64,000 nucleotides of DNA from Saccharomyces mikatae IFO 1815 (Eukaryota > Ascomycota > Saccharomycetes > Saccharomycetales > Saccharomycetaceae): the NCBI RefSeq assembly GCF_947241705.1, contig NC_079269.1, forward strand, positions 372,001 through 436,000, read 5' to 3'. Of this stretch, positions 43,619-52,240 are shown piece by piece; within the stretch, counting starts at the first letter, position 1, and each line of letters starts with the position of its first letter. The notes under the pieces were generated by a model. That model was not told the DNA's origin. It made no database searches and saw only the letters and a list, made by a program, of their open reading frames with translations. A program made the translations under genes and the position numbers.

Positions 43619-44295
43619 AAGGATCCAATTCAAACTGCTCTATCGATCAATGATTATATAACTTGATTACCCCTCTCCATTTGTCCAATGCATGATATAT
43701 ATTTTACTTGCTGTATACTACATTCTAATATTTAAAGCTTTTTGTTATACCTTTCCTCTGACATTTTCAAATTCCTGAGGTAATGGCGATAACTCTTCCC
43801 AAGTGCAATCGGAGTAAAAGTATTTTGCATTACGTTAATAATCCGTAAGATAATAGGGGCAGACACTTTTTTGTGCTCGTACAGTCGTTATACCGATGTT
43901 AAACGAACGATTTCCAAAAACACTTGATGTGGAAAGAAGTCATGCACTAATTAATACCTAGAGTTCATTAAAGAGTGGGCAAATGCGCGTAAGTGGGACA
44001 TATTTACATTCAGTTTATGTTCAAGAAAGAAAAATTCGTTTGCATTTTTATCTATTTGACGAAAAAAATTTAGCCACACATATAGATAAATACATACATA
44101 TTAGTTTATAATAATTCTATCTGGTAAACAGATATTCTATGATACATTAACGTACTCCAATACCAGGTGACGGCATAAATGGGTGTTTTGGAGGTTTTAG
44201 TTTAACCTTGATGACTTGAAAATAAATAATTTAATAAACTGAACATAAATATCAATTAATTTTGGTGAAGATCTTGAGCTGTTTAGGAAGGAAAA
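43619..44295. other. Intergenic: convergent 3' flanks of DBP2 and CYB5
   Basis: A 677-bp gap, long for a convergent pair. It is AT-rich, with no open frame of note and no RNA gene that I recognise. Confidence 0.55.
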
Positions 44296-44658
44296 TTACT
44301 CGTTCAACAAATAATAAGCAACACCTAGCATTAAAATGGCCAAAATGACAACCAATGTACCGCTACCTTTACTTTGATTTTCAGAGGTAGATGTCGTCTC
44401 TACAGAGACGCGCTCACTGGTCTTATCAACGTCACCAATGTAAAGACCTTTAAGTAGTCTCAATGCTTCGTCAGAATGACCGATATCGACAAAACTTTCT
44501 GTAGCGTCTTGGCCACCCAAATCCATTATAATTTCATCACCACCTGGATGTTCATCTTTGAATTTCGAAACATCATAAACTTTGTCGTCGATGATAATCC
44601 AGAAATTTTCTGGACCGTTGTGTTCTGCGACTTCTTGATAACTGTAAACTTTAGGCAT
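44296..44658 (-). CDS. CYB5: Cyb5, cytochrome b5
   Basis: This 120-residue protein equals S. cerevisiae Cyb5. It donates electrons to sterol and sphingolipid desaturases and hydroxylases and to P450s on the ER. The heme domain (about 1-80) has the axial ligands His37 in HPGG and His61 in GHSDEA. A Ser/Thr-rich linker leads to a C-terminal tail anchor (about 101-117, TLVVILAILMLGVAYYL) ending LLNE. The frame is open about 18 codons upstream of the ATG at 44658, but no ATG lies there, and MPKVYSYQEVAEHNG is the known start. A TATA element lies about 130 bp upstream. Confidence 0.98.
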   Translation of the reverse strand: MPKVYSYQEVAEHNGPENFWIIIDDKVYDVSKFKDEHPGGDEIIMDLGGQDATESFVDIGHSDEALRLLKGLYIGDVDKTSERVSVETTSTSENQSKGSGTLVVILAILMLGVAYYLLNE

Positions 44659-44785
44659 GGCTTCTGTGATATATTTTGTTTTACTTGGTTGGCTTGCTTT
44701 GATATAGAACAATCGAAAATCAGAAAATAATGTATAACGGAAAACTTGAACGAGAAATTTTGAGAAAGTATCAAAAGTTTTTTAT

Positions 44786-44796
44786 CTTTATATAAG
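44786..44796 (-). promoter_or_regulatory. CYB5 TATA box
   Basis: CTTATATAAAG on the minus strand, about 130 bp upstream of the CYB5 ATG. Confidence 0.6.
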
Positions 44797-45000
44797 TAAT
44801 TGGACGAGGACAATGTTTATATTCGTTGTTTATTGACATAAGAACAATGAATGTCAAATATCGCTTTTTGGCCACGAAAGCGACGAAAATTTTCTCGTTA
44901 TGCTAACTTCTCTCACTATCTCGATCTCGTATAGCTTTCCTTTTGCAGCTATTGTTCTTTTCTGAAGCCGTTAAATTTTTCATCCGGAAACTCCAGGATG

Positions 45001-45007
45001 TTACCCG
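45001..45007 (+). promoter_or_regulatory. Reb1-type site between CYB5 and NOP15
   Basis: TTACCCG, an exact Reb1 core, about 340 bp upstream of CYB5 and 150 bp beyond the NOP15 stop. It could serve the CYB5 promoter or block NOP15 read-through; neither is shown by sequence alone. Confidence 0.5.
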
Positions 45008-45184
45008 TACAGATATTTGGGTCGTTGAATTTCCCGAAGCGGGCCAAAATGTCTTTGGATACGAGGAAACGAGACTATATTGCTGAAATTTACGACACAA
45101 TTACTCAAGTTTAGTATATCTCCTATTCTATCTTACATAACCGGTTATTTACGCGGGGGTGGGTAATGGATTGTGCTCGGAAAA

Positions 45185-45847
45185 TCACCATTTGAATTCA
45201 ATGCCCGACTCAACTAGTTTATTTATCCTTTCCTCGTGCTTTTGCTTCATGTTTTCCTTTAATTGTTTTACTGGCTTAGTAACACTTTTCTCTACTAGAA
45301 CTCTCTTCTTGTATTTGTATAATTTCTCAATTTTGGCCCCTTTTGGTAATAAGCGCACTTGCAATAGATGGCCCATCAATAAGTAATTGTTCATAGATTC
45401 TTGGGCAACCAATGCATCTTCTTTGTTGACGAATTCTAAAAAGCCATAATGTCTTGAATTACCCGTTTTCTTATTACGTGCTAATCTCACTTCCCTCAAG
45501 TCCCCGAATTGGGCAAAATATTTACTCAGTTCCTTTTCATGGAAACCATGTGGTAGTCTACTCACATAAATAATGCCGGAGTACCCATCGAGTTTCTTTT
45601 TGTCTTTTGACTTTTTTTCATCAACTTGCTTCTTAGGATTCAACTTTTTGATCTTATGGGTACCGTCCTGTTCGTCATCAGAGGCAGCTAAACCTTCAAT
45701 TTCGTCTTCATCTTTTTCATTTTCCTCGTCTGAACTACTAGAGGATGATTCCATCTGTAACGTTTCTTTCTCCTGTATAGATTCTTCTTCAGTGGATTTT
45801 CTGATTACTGCTTCCTTGGTAGAAGTTTTCTTCGCTGACTTTACCAT
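45185..45847 (-). CDS. NOP15: Nop15, 60S ribosome assembly RNA-binding protein
   Basis: A 220-residue protein, the S. cerevisiae length. Nop15 binds ITS2 in pre-60S particles and is needed for 27S pre-rRNA processing; it also affects cytokinesis. An acidic, Ser-rich N-terminus (about 15-60) with basic patches precedes one RRM at about 91-170. Its RNP2 is IIYVSRLP and its RNP1 is RHYGFLEF, with FGDLREVRLARNKKTG between. A basic C-terminal helix (about 175-210) follows. It is the yeast relative of human NIFK. The promoter carries PAC and RRPE motifs, as expected for a ribosome-assembly gene. Confidence 0.97.
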   Translation of the reverse strand: MVKSAKKTSTKEAVIRKSTEEESIQEKETLQMESSSSSSDEENEKDEDEIEGLAASDDEQDGTHKIKKLNPKKQVDEKKSKDKKKLDGYSGIIYVSRLPHGFHEKELSKYFAQFGDLREVRLARNKKTGNSRHYGFLEFVNKEDALVAQESMNNYLLMGHLLQVRLLPKGAKIEKLYKYKKRVLVEKSVTKPVKQLKENMKQKHEERINKLVESGIEFKW

Positions 45848-45945
45848 ATTGATCTTTAACCTATACTATCTTCTATGCTGCAATTTAACCTGGTGGCAGA
45901 TGCGTTTAATGGACTTACAACTAATGATATCTTTTCAAAATAAGT

Positions 45946-46000
45946 GATGAGATGAGATGAGATGCACTACTTCATTTTTCTTATGGCGGAAAATTTTTCA
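45946..46000 (-). promoter_or_regulatory. NOP15 promoter: PAC (GATGA) array and RRPE
   Basis: Three GATGA units plus GATG (45946-45964) give three overlapping GATGAG cores about 100 bp upstream of the NOP15 start. An RRPE GAAAATTTTTCA lies at 45989-46000. The array closely resembles the one at NCS2. Confidence 0.78.
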
Positions 46001-46279
46001 TAGTAAAAAAAAAAACAGGCAAAATCTGGGGGTAACCACATGAAATCCTGCTGTGCCGTCTGTAATGAGCGCCTGAATGTAGCATAAGTTGCTACACACG
46101 CTCAAGATAGTTTGGTGAGTACCAGTTTTGAAGACGTCGTGTCATTTAGAGTTGTTTTCATAATTGTATAGCAGAACCGTCAATTAAAATTGTTGAATCC
46201 TACTTTTAAAGCTCTAAAGCATATAAAAAAACCATTAATTCTATGAATGTTCATTAAACTTTGATAGTATACATACATA

Positions 46280-46297
46280 TATATGTGTACACATATA
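46280..46297. repeat. 18-bp perfect palindrome, alternating purine-pyrimidine
   Basis: TATATGTGTACACATATA lies in the presumed 3' UTR of YNL108C. TATATA- and TATGTA-like strings serve as yeast polyadenylation efficiency elements, which may be all it does. Confidence 0.75.
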
Positions 46298-46378
46298 ATA
46301 ATAGTCTCATCATGAAATTAAGAGCCAATGTATAACTGTAAAACAAGGACAACCCAATTTCACAATTAATTTCGATTC

Positions 46379-47191
46379 TTATTCCATTTTTAATTTTCCG
46401 CTTTTAGCCGCTCTTCTGGCTTCAATATCGGCGTCTGAACCTGCTTCAAAGGCATTCATGAACGTCCAATTCATTTCTTCTCCATTAGTTAAAAAGGAAG
46501 TATTACCATTCATTGTAAGTTTCCACTCTCTTTCCTTAAATGGAGTGATTTCTTCTCTTGTCTTTATTAACTCAAATTTATCAATAGCACAACTTCCATT
46601 CCTTATAAAAGTGCCTTTGTCATCAATAGGCTCTTTTGCGCTGGAAAATTTTAGTAAGTTCATACCAAGAGCTGATTTGGTCGCAGCATGTGTAACGATC
46701 ATAATGGTCTTAACATCTGGAAATTTTCTTTCTACTCTTTCAATAAAGACAGGCCAAAACTTACGACACCTCTCGAAAATATCTTCTTCGGTTTCACCTT
46801 TGTTACTAGGAATAATACTGGGTTCCCAATCTGGGTTGATCATGGCTGGAAAAAACTTACTCATAACTTCATGTGTAGCTGGTTCCGGGATAATGGACCT
46901 GTCAGGTTTATACCATTCTCCAACACCGCGATCGACATATAATGGAGTTTTTAATATCTCCACTGTGGGTTGACTGGTTTCTAAACAGCGATAAAATGGG
47001 GAACTGAAGATTATTTCAGGTTTGGCATTTAGTTTAGAAATATAATTTGCCAATTCGTGTGCTTGATCAACGCCATGTTCTGAAAGTGGGACATCGTTGT
47101 CAATGCCAGTGGGAGGCGGTGGATATGGCCCCTTTGGTAGCCAGTTTGATCTGTAACCATGTCTGGCTATGTAAATATTTTCGATAGCCAT
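46379..47191 (-). CDS. YNL108C: YNL108C, histidine-phosphatase family protein (Tfc7-like)
   Basis: A 270-residue member of the phosphoglycerate-mutase-like histidine phosphatase superfamily. In S. cerevisiae it is uncharacterised and paralogous to the phosphatase-like part of the TFIIIC subunit Tfc7. The RHG motif is at residues 10-12 (ARHGYRSNW), with candidate phosphohistidine His11. [11 protein letters not shown] supplies the second conserved Arg region, and [13 protein letters not shown] the late catalytic His. All catalytic-type residues are present, so it may be an active phosphatase; the substrate is unknown. It is divergent from YAF9 with a 280-bp shared promoter. Confidence 0.94.
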   Translation of the reverse strand: MAIENIYIARHGYRSNWLPKGPYPPPPTGIDNDVPLSEHGVDQAHELANYISKLNAKPEIIFSSPFYRCLETSQPTVEILKTPLYVDRGVGEWYKPDRSIIPEPATHEVMSKFFPAMINPDWEPSIIPSNKGETEEDIFERCRKFWPVFIERVERKFPDVKTIMIVTHAATKSALGMNLLKFSSAKEPIDDKGTFIRNGSCAIDKFELIKTREEITPFKEREWKLTMNGNTSFLTNGEEMNWTFMNAFEAGSDADIEARRAAKSGKLKME

Positions 47192-47471
47192 TATTTATAC
47201 TTATATTTTTACCGATTAGATCTTACTGGTTAAAAGTCCTACATGTTGTTCAGAATTAAGTTGTTTCTGGGATTGTTTACAATGCTTTTTATATATTTCG
47301 AACTATTCGGTACTCGGATGACGTGATAACGTTTCGGCTTCCAATAATTTTTCATCATTTGGTAGATGTCCTGAATACATAATAAAGAAGAATAAATATT
47401 TTATATATTGGCCAAGCACTAGTTAAATCTGTTTCCAACACTCCAGTAGCAGCACCATAAAATAATTGAAG

Positions 47472-48152
47472 ATGGCTCCAACAGTAAGCAAACGAATCAA
47501 AACTCTATCCGTAAGCAGACCAATAATATATGGCAATACGGCTAAAAAGATGGGTAGCGTTAAACCACCTAATGCTCCTGCTGAACATACTCATTTATGG
47601 ACAATTTTTGTTAGAGGCCCACAAAATGAAGACATATCTTACTTCATCAAGAAGGTCGTATATAAACTCCATGATACCTATCCAAACCCTGTAAGGTCCA
47701 TAGAAGCTCCTCCATTCGAACTGACTGAAACAGGGTGGGGTGAGTTTGATATAAACATCAAGATTTACTTTGTGGAGGAGGCTAATGAGAAAGTCCTAAA
47801 CTTCTACCATCGGTTACGACTTCATCCTTATATAAATCCTTTATCAAATTCCACCAATGGAAATGAACAGGATACAACAAACCATAACGGTAAAGATGCA
47901 GAAGTTAGCTCTGTTTACTTTGATGAAATTGTATTTAATGAGCCAAATGAAGATTTTTTTAGAATTTTAATGAGCCGACCAGGAAATGTTTTACCTTCAA
48001 ACAAAACCGATAGTTGCGTATACTCCAAACAATTAGAACAGGAAGAAATTGACAGAATAAAGATTGGTATAGTAAAAGTTGATAAGGAAATAGATGAATT
48101 GAAGCAAAAGCTAGAAAACTTAGTAAAGCAAGAAGCCATTGATGGAAGTTAG
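47472..48152 (+). CDS. YAF9: Yaf9, YEATS-domain subunit of NuA4 and SWR1
   Basis: A 226-residue protein, the S. cerevisiae length. Yaf9 reads acylated histone H3 and is shared by the NuA4 acetyltransferase and SWR1 H2A.Z-exchange complexes; it is the relative of human GAS41. The YEATS domain (about 1-170) includes HTHLWTIFVRGP, the SYFIKKVVYKLHDTYPNP strand and EAPPFELTETGWGEFDI, whose Trp-Gly-Glu-Phe lines the acyl-lysine pocket. A C-terminal coiled coil (about 190-222, rich in Lys/Glu/Leu) follows. The ATG at 47472 (MAPTVSKRIKT) is used; an in-frame TTG two codons before is disregarded. Confidence 0.97.
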   Translation: MAPTVSKRIKTLSVSRPIIYGNTAKKMGSVKPPNAPAEHTHLWTIFVRGPQNEDISYFIKKVVYKLHDTYPNPVRSIEAPPFELTETGWGEFDINIKIYFVEEANEKVLNFYHRLRLHPYINPLSNSTNGNEQDTTNHNGKDAEVSSVYFDEIVFNEPNEDFFRILMSRPGNVLPSNKTDSCVYSKQLEQEEIDRIKIGIVKVDKEIDELKQKLENLVKQEAIDGS

Positions 48153-48318
48153 AGGCGCTGTATCTAAAGGTATTCGCGTTTTTATGACAGCTAAAACAAT
48201 ACTTATTGTAAATTTTTAAAATGGACGGAGTACATTGATTGAAGATAAATAAAGGCCTATAAAACCTAACCAACAGTTATGATATATATCTATAAAATGC
48301 GTAATGCTAGTAAACAAT

Positions 48319-51300
48319 TTAGATAGGATTACGGACTTTCCATGAATCCATGCCTAGCTTCTCCAATTCAGGTTTCTTCGCAGGTACTTTGGGTGTAACC
48401 TTTTTCCTCGAAAGCAGTAGCTCGTCAAAGTTTGGATCCGACAAGGTAACTTTCATTGAATCTTTTTGAGTAGTATTAAGCTTGCTACCGACAGCGCTTA
48501 AATGTTCGGGTTTCTTGGCAATTGGTGGTTTCTTGGACTTTGTAGGAGCCTTTGGAGAAACAGCAGTGTCTTTTGTAGTAGTTACTATAGAACACAAACG
48601 GGAATTTTCGGTAGATACGGAGGTTTCATTCAGGGTGGCACTACTCTTTCTTCTGATCGGTGTACAAGGTGGAGAAATATTTCTTTTGATATTTACTGTA
48701 TCTGTATGATCCTGTAATGATATGGGAGTTTTTTGCGAAGAAACAGGCCTTGACATAGCTGGTGCTGACGGTAGTGGTTTGGGCGTGATGTGTCTCTTTA
48801 GATCAATAAGAGTATTTTCAGATTTATATGGCGATACGCTGGTAATAGGGGTATCTTTTAAGAGTGCGGACGGCTTAGGTGAAGTTTCCTTACTATGTCT
48901 TGGGGTAGGAGGGGGAGGAGGAAGTACATTATGTTTACTCTTATCGAGAGGTACGTCTGTACAAGATTCTCCATAGCCAATAATGGATGATTGGGAACGG
49001 GAAGCAGGAAGGGGAGGCGGAACATAGGAGGAAGTGTCATCTAGATCAATTAGTGTTATACCTGCTGACTGAACGGTTACATCCAAAGGTGTATTTTCCT
49101 TTCGATTTTCCGGCTTTGAATGCGAATGTTCCTCAAGGTTCTTAGCTAGTTTTTCGGGATTCGCATTTTTATATTCTGTATACAGTTTCTCAACTAGATC
49201 GAGTTTCTTATTTTCATTGATAAACTTTACATTTGCCCTATATGCAGCGTAAACTGGTTTATGATCGCTTATTTTCAAAGGTGCATCTGAATATGCTAAC
49301 GGATGCAAGTTTTCACCATTATATATGATTCTATCAGTCCAAGATGGGGTTCTTGCTTTCTCAGAAGTATCGTAATTATCAGTACCATAATCATACTTAT
49401 AAGTCGGGCGAAATTGAAGGGTTGGTTCTTTAAATCCTTGGAATACTACGCCTTCGTTTATTTCTTGAGTCAATTGATCGTATTGAAGCAATCTACCAAC
49501 ATAGTCATCTTTCTGAGCCCTTAATTCCCTTCTGACCTCTTCATTCGTCAAGGTTATCCTGTAATTCAGGTCACCTAACCAAAATAATGAATCATGATGA
49601 GGTATTGTTTTAGATCTTGGAAAGGTTATATTCCTGTATATGTTGTTGTAGTCATGACGACGTTCGTCAATGTTACTGGCGCCAGCTGATAAATGTGTGT
49701 TAACAAAACAGAACGATGTTGCCCCATAATCGAATCTAATTGCTACCGCACCTTTGTTACCAGTGATACCACCAAAACCTGTCTTTTTACTAGACCCTCC
49801 TACCTGTTTAACATTATGGGCCTTATCCGACCTCACAAAGAATAATATTAAGAGTGAAGACATTTGCTCCACTCTAAGAAGAAGATACTTTTCTTCGTAT
49901 TGATTCAAACAGTCAGTAACCATAGTCTCCCAAAAAGAACTTTTTGTATAATCTGCATTTAGAATAGACCCTGCGGTCAACTCTATAACCTCTTGTAACC
50001 CCAAAACAACGACATCAGGCTTAAATTTATCACCAATAGGAAACAACCATTCAGATAGATCTGCTTTTCTAGAGTTGCCATTAACATTAAATGTACCAAC
50101 AAGCAAATTTATACTAGAATGTGTGGTAAATTCATCTTCTGATTCTGAAAGTCTTTCATTAACGTATTCGCAGATTGGATCATATAATTCAACAACTTGC
50201 TGATGCGGTAGTTTGCCCAAAAGTGTGTCGATATTTAGCTGTTTCCCTTTATCCACAAAATTATTGATATACATTCTGCTCACGGACTTTGTTGCATCAG
50301 AAAGAGCACCAGATAAAGACATTTTACCTTTCCTAGAATATGAAGATTTTAGAGCATTTGTGCCAGTATAGATCTGTGATAGCTGATCACCATGATCGGC
50401 CCATAAAACGTTCTCTTTTTGTACAAATTCATTATCATCGATGAAGCTTTTTGGTTTAATCAATCGAAAATCTTCCAAAAACAGCTTGAATACATTTAGT
50501 GAAATCGTTTGTTGGATCAAATTAGTCCTATCTAAACAATCCAAACAATTAGTTCTAAAGACACCGTCTTGTTCGGATATTAATCGCTGTTCTTTTACAT
50601 CATACGAGAAATAGCCGGCAGCCAAAATTGTGTTTCTTATTTTAGGGATAATCCTGCTTGCAGCTGCAAAGCCATCTTGAGAAGTTTCCCTATGGAAATC
50701 AAAATCCGTTAGAAATACATCCCTACCAATTTCCATTTTGTTTGAGTTATTCAAATGCTCCTTATACCTCCTAGATAATTGGATTTCTGAAGACTTGGTG
50801 GACAACAAGTTGATTATGTGAACTGGCCCATATTTCTTCGACAGTCTCATAAAGTGTTCATCAAAGGTGGGCTGTGTAGCTTCGACAGATCTGGTAATTT
50901 GGATCTTTGGACTTATCAATGATGTATCTTGCTCCCAAAAAATCGGAATGCTACCCCTTATTTGCGTAAAGGCATAACAATACTGAGAAGAGTACATGAT
51001 CATTTCTGTTTCAACGAAGTTTGCTACATGCCCTTCATCATCTATACCACGTGCATTAAATCTTGTACCTGCCCTTTTCCAACTTTGTCTGGAGATAATT
51101 GTGAGCCCCACTTTCAATTTATTAATATAGCTGAAAATTGTTTCTGCAAACCCTCGGATGACGGTCGTGAGGAATCCCTGTTCATCTAGCAATTCCTTAG
51201 TCGGTATGTCTAGTCTGTCTCTGTATGTAATGATCTCGTCCATAAGAAATGAGTTCCACATAAACTCCCTGTCAAAATTATCAAAACTCAAAGAATGTTC

Positions 51301-51882
51301 CGTGAATCCACGTTTCTGCAATGTGCAAGTCAGATCAAAATCGGTGCTGTAATAAAAGGATCCATTTGATAGTAGCTTTTTTAATTCATGGCATGGGTGC
51401 TTGGAAACTTGATCTTGAGCATTTAAACTCCTCGAAGAAGAAGAATGTAGGGATGCTCTAGAGGAACGTGTGGAAATACTTGGACGTGAGCTTGATGTAA
51501 AATCTCCGTCATTGGTAAGAATTGGATAACCGGCGGAATCGATGTCCATGAAATCCCACTTAGAATTATTTAGGCAAAAAAAATCCACGGCATATATTTT
51601 GTTGACCGTTTTATTAGGAATTGGTTGAGCCACTTTAGATTTCTCTGTTATGGTTGCTATAAATATAAGGCCTTCGATTTCTATCAGACCAATGAAACCG
51701 TATATTTCATGGCGAGAAAGTTTTTTGAAACCACGTCCGTTTAAGTCAGTTTTTGGAACCAATTCTACAGCACACGTAGATCTTCGGGACGTCTTGTTAT
51801 CAATTGGTCTAAACACCAATCCATGTGTTTCTGAAACTATTGCTATCTTTCTAGTTTGCTGTTTAGATAGGAGTATTTTCAT
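48319..51882 (-). CDS. INP52: Inp52 (Sjl2), synaptojanin-like polyphosphoinositide phosphatase
   Basis: A 1187-residue protein; S. cerevisiae Inp52 is 1183. It dephosphorylates PtdIns(4,5)P2 at the plasma membrane and endocytic patches, where it is recruited by Abp1/Bsp1. The Sac1 domain (about 1-530) carries an intact CX5R motif, CLDCLDR, from Cys446 to Arg452, so unlike Inp51 it should be catalytically active. The inositol 5-phosphatase domain (about 590-890) has GTFNVNG, GLQEV, NKGAVAIRF, WLGDLNYRI, TPSWTDRI and SDHKPVYA. The Pro/Ser/Lys-rich tail (about 930-1187) holds polyproline runs for SH3 partners. The ATG at 51882 is used; an in-frame TTG eight codons upstream is not. Confidence 0.97.
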   Translation of the reverse strand: MKILLSKQQTRKIAIVSETHGLVFRPIDNKTSRRSTCAVELVPKTDLNGRGFKKLSRHEIYGFIGLIEIEGLIFIATITEKSKVAQPIPNKTVNKIYAVDFFCLNNSKWDFMDIDSAGYPILTNDGDFTSSSRPSISTRSSRASLHSSSSRSLNAQDQVSKHPCHELKKLLSNGSFYYSTDFDLTCTLQKRGFTEHSLSFDNFDREFMWNSFLMDEIITYRDRLDIPTKELLDEQGFLTTVIRGFAETIFSYINKLKVGLTIISRQSWKRAGTRFNARGIDDEGHVANFVETEMIMYSSQYCYAFTQIRGSIPIFWEQDTSLISPKIQITRSVEATQPTFDEHFMRLSKKYGPVHIINLLSTKSSEIQLSRRYKEHLNNSNKMEIGRDVFLTDFDFHRETSQDGFAAASRIIPKIRNTILAAGYFSYDVKEQRLISEQDGVFRTNCLDCLDRTNLIQQTISLNVFKLFLEDFRLIKPKSFIDDNEFVQKENVLWADHGDQLSQIYTGTNALKSSYSRKGKMSLSGALSDATKSVSRMYINNFVDKGKQLNIDTLLGKLPHQQVVELYDPICEYVNERLSESEDEFTTHSSINLLVGTFNVNGNSRKADLSEWLFPIGDKFKPDVVVLGLQEVIELTAGSILNADYTKSSFWETMVTDCLNQYEEKYLLLRVEQMSSLLILFFVRSDKAHNVKQVGGSSKKTGFGGITGNKGAVAIRFDYGATSFCFVNTHLSAGASNIDERRHDYNNIYRNITFPRSKTIPHHDSLFWLGDLNYRITLTNEEVRRELRAQKDDYVGRLLQYDQLTQEINEGVVFQGFKEPTLQFRPTYKYDYGTDNYDTSEKARTPSWTDRIIYNGENLHPLAYSDAPLKISDHKPVYAAYRANVKFINENKKLDLVEKLYTEYKNANPEKLAKNLEEHSHSKPENRKENTPLDVTVQSAGITLIDLDDTSSYVPPPLPASRSQSSIIGYGESCTDVPLDKSKHNVLPPPPPTPRHSKETSPKPSALLKDTPITSVSPYKSENTLIDLKRHITPKPLPSAPAMSRPVSSQKTPISLQDHTDTVNIKRNISPPCTPIRRKSSATLNETSVSTENSRLCSIVTTTKDTAVSPKAPTKSKKPPIAKKPEHLSAVGSKLNTTQKDSMKVTLSDPNFDELLLSRKKVTPKVPAKKPELEKLGMDSWKVRNPI

Positions 51883-52240
51883 TGTTGTTGGATGTTTGTT
51901 CTTCAATTATTTCTTAGTAGTATGGTCCCTATCACAAATTTTCAATCAACGGTATACCTGCACCTTATGTGACAAGCTTATGGTGTCCTTTATCCTTGTA
52001 GGTCTAGTTTGATCTCTCTTCTTAACTCCAGTTTTGTTTCAATTTCGTTACTAACCGCCAAACAAGCGTTCGGGTCACCCCTCAAGCATTTGATTCAAGA
52101 AGTTTCTCAAAAAACGAGAAATAGGTTTGGAAAAATACCAAAAGTAAAATTTCTAATATAGACATCCGTGTTTCTGTTAAGTATATAAATAAGTATAGAA
52201 ATAAATAGACGCGAGCAAGTCTTGCTTAAAGGAAAAGTTC
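51883..52240. other. Intergenic: INP52 promoter and LEU4 3' flank
   Basis: A 358-bp gap between two minus-strand genes. It includes an ACCCCTC string near 52076 that resembles a stress element (CCCCT), which is too short to rely on. No gene is seen. Confidence 0.5.

Larger units (their letters stand above)
44659..45184. other. Intergenic: CYB5 promoter and NOP15 3' flank
   Basis: This 526-bp region contains a TATA element at 44786-44796 (reads toward CYB5) and a Reb1-type TTACCCG at 45001-45007. No gene is seen; frames of 65-95 codons here overlap CYB5 or lack homology. Confidence 0.6.
45848..46378. other. Intergenic: NOP15 promoter and YNL108C 3' flank
   Basis: This 531-bp gap holds the NOP15 PAC/RRPE elements and an 18-bp TA/GT palindrome (46280-46297) near the YNL108C 3' end. 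No gene is seen. Confidence 0.6.

Noticed and set aside
46458-46973. 171-codon open frame opposite YNL108C
   Set aside because: It is antisense within a conserved phosphatase-family gene and has no recognisable domain. S. cerevisiae has a dubious ORF near this position, which is the same kind of shadow.
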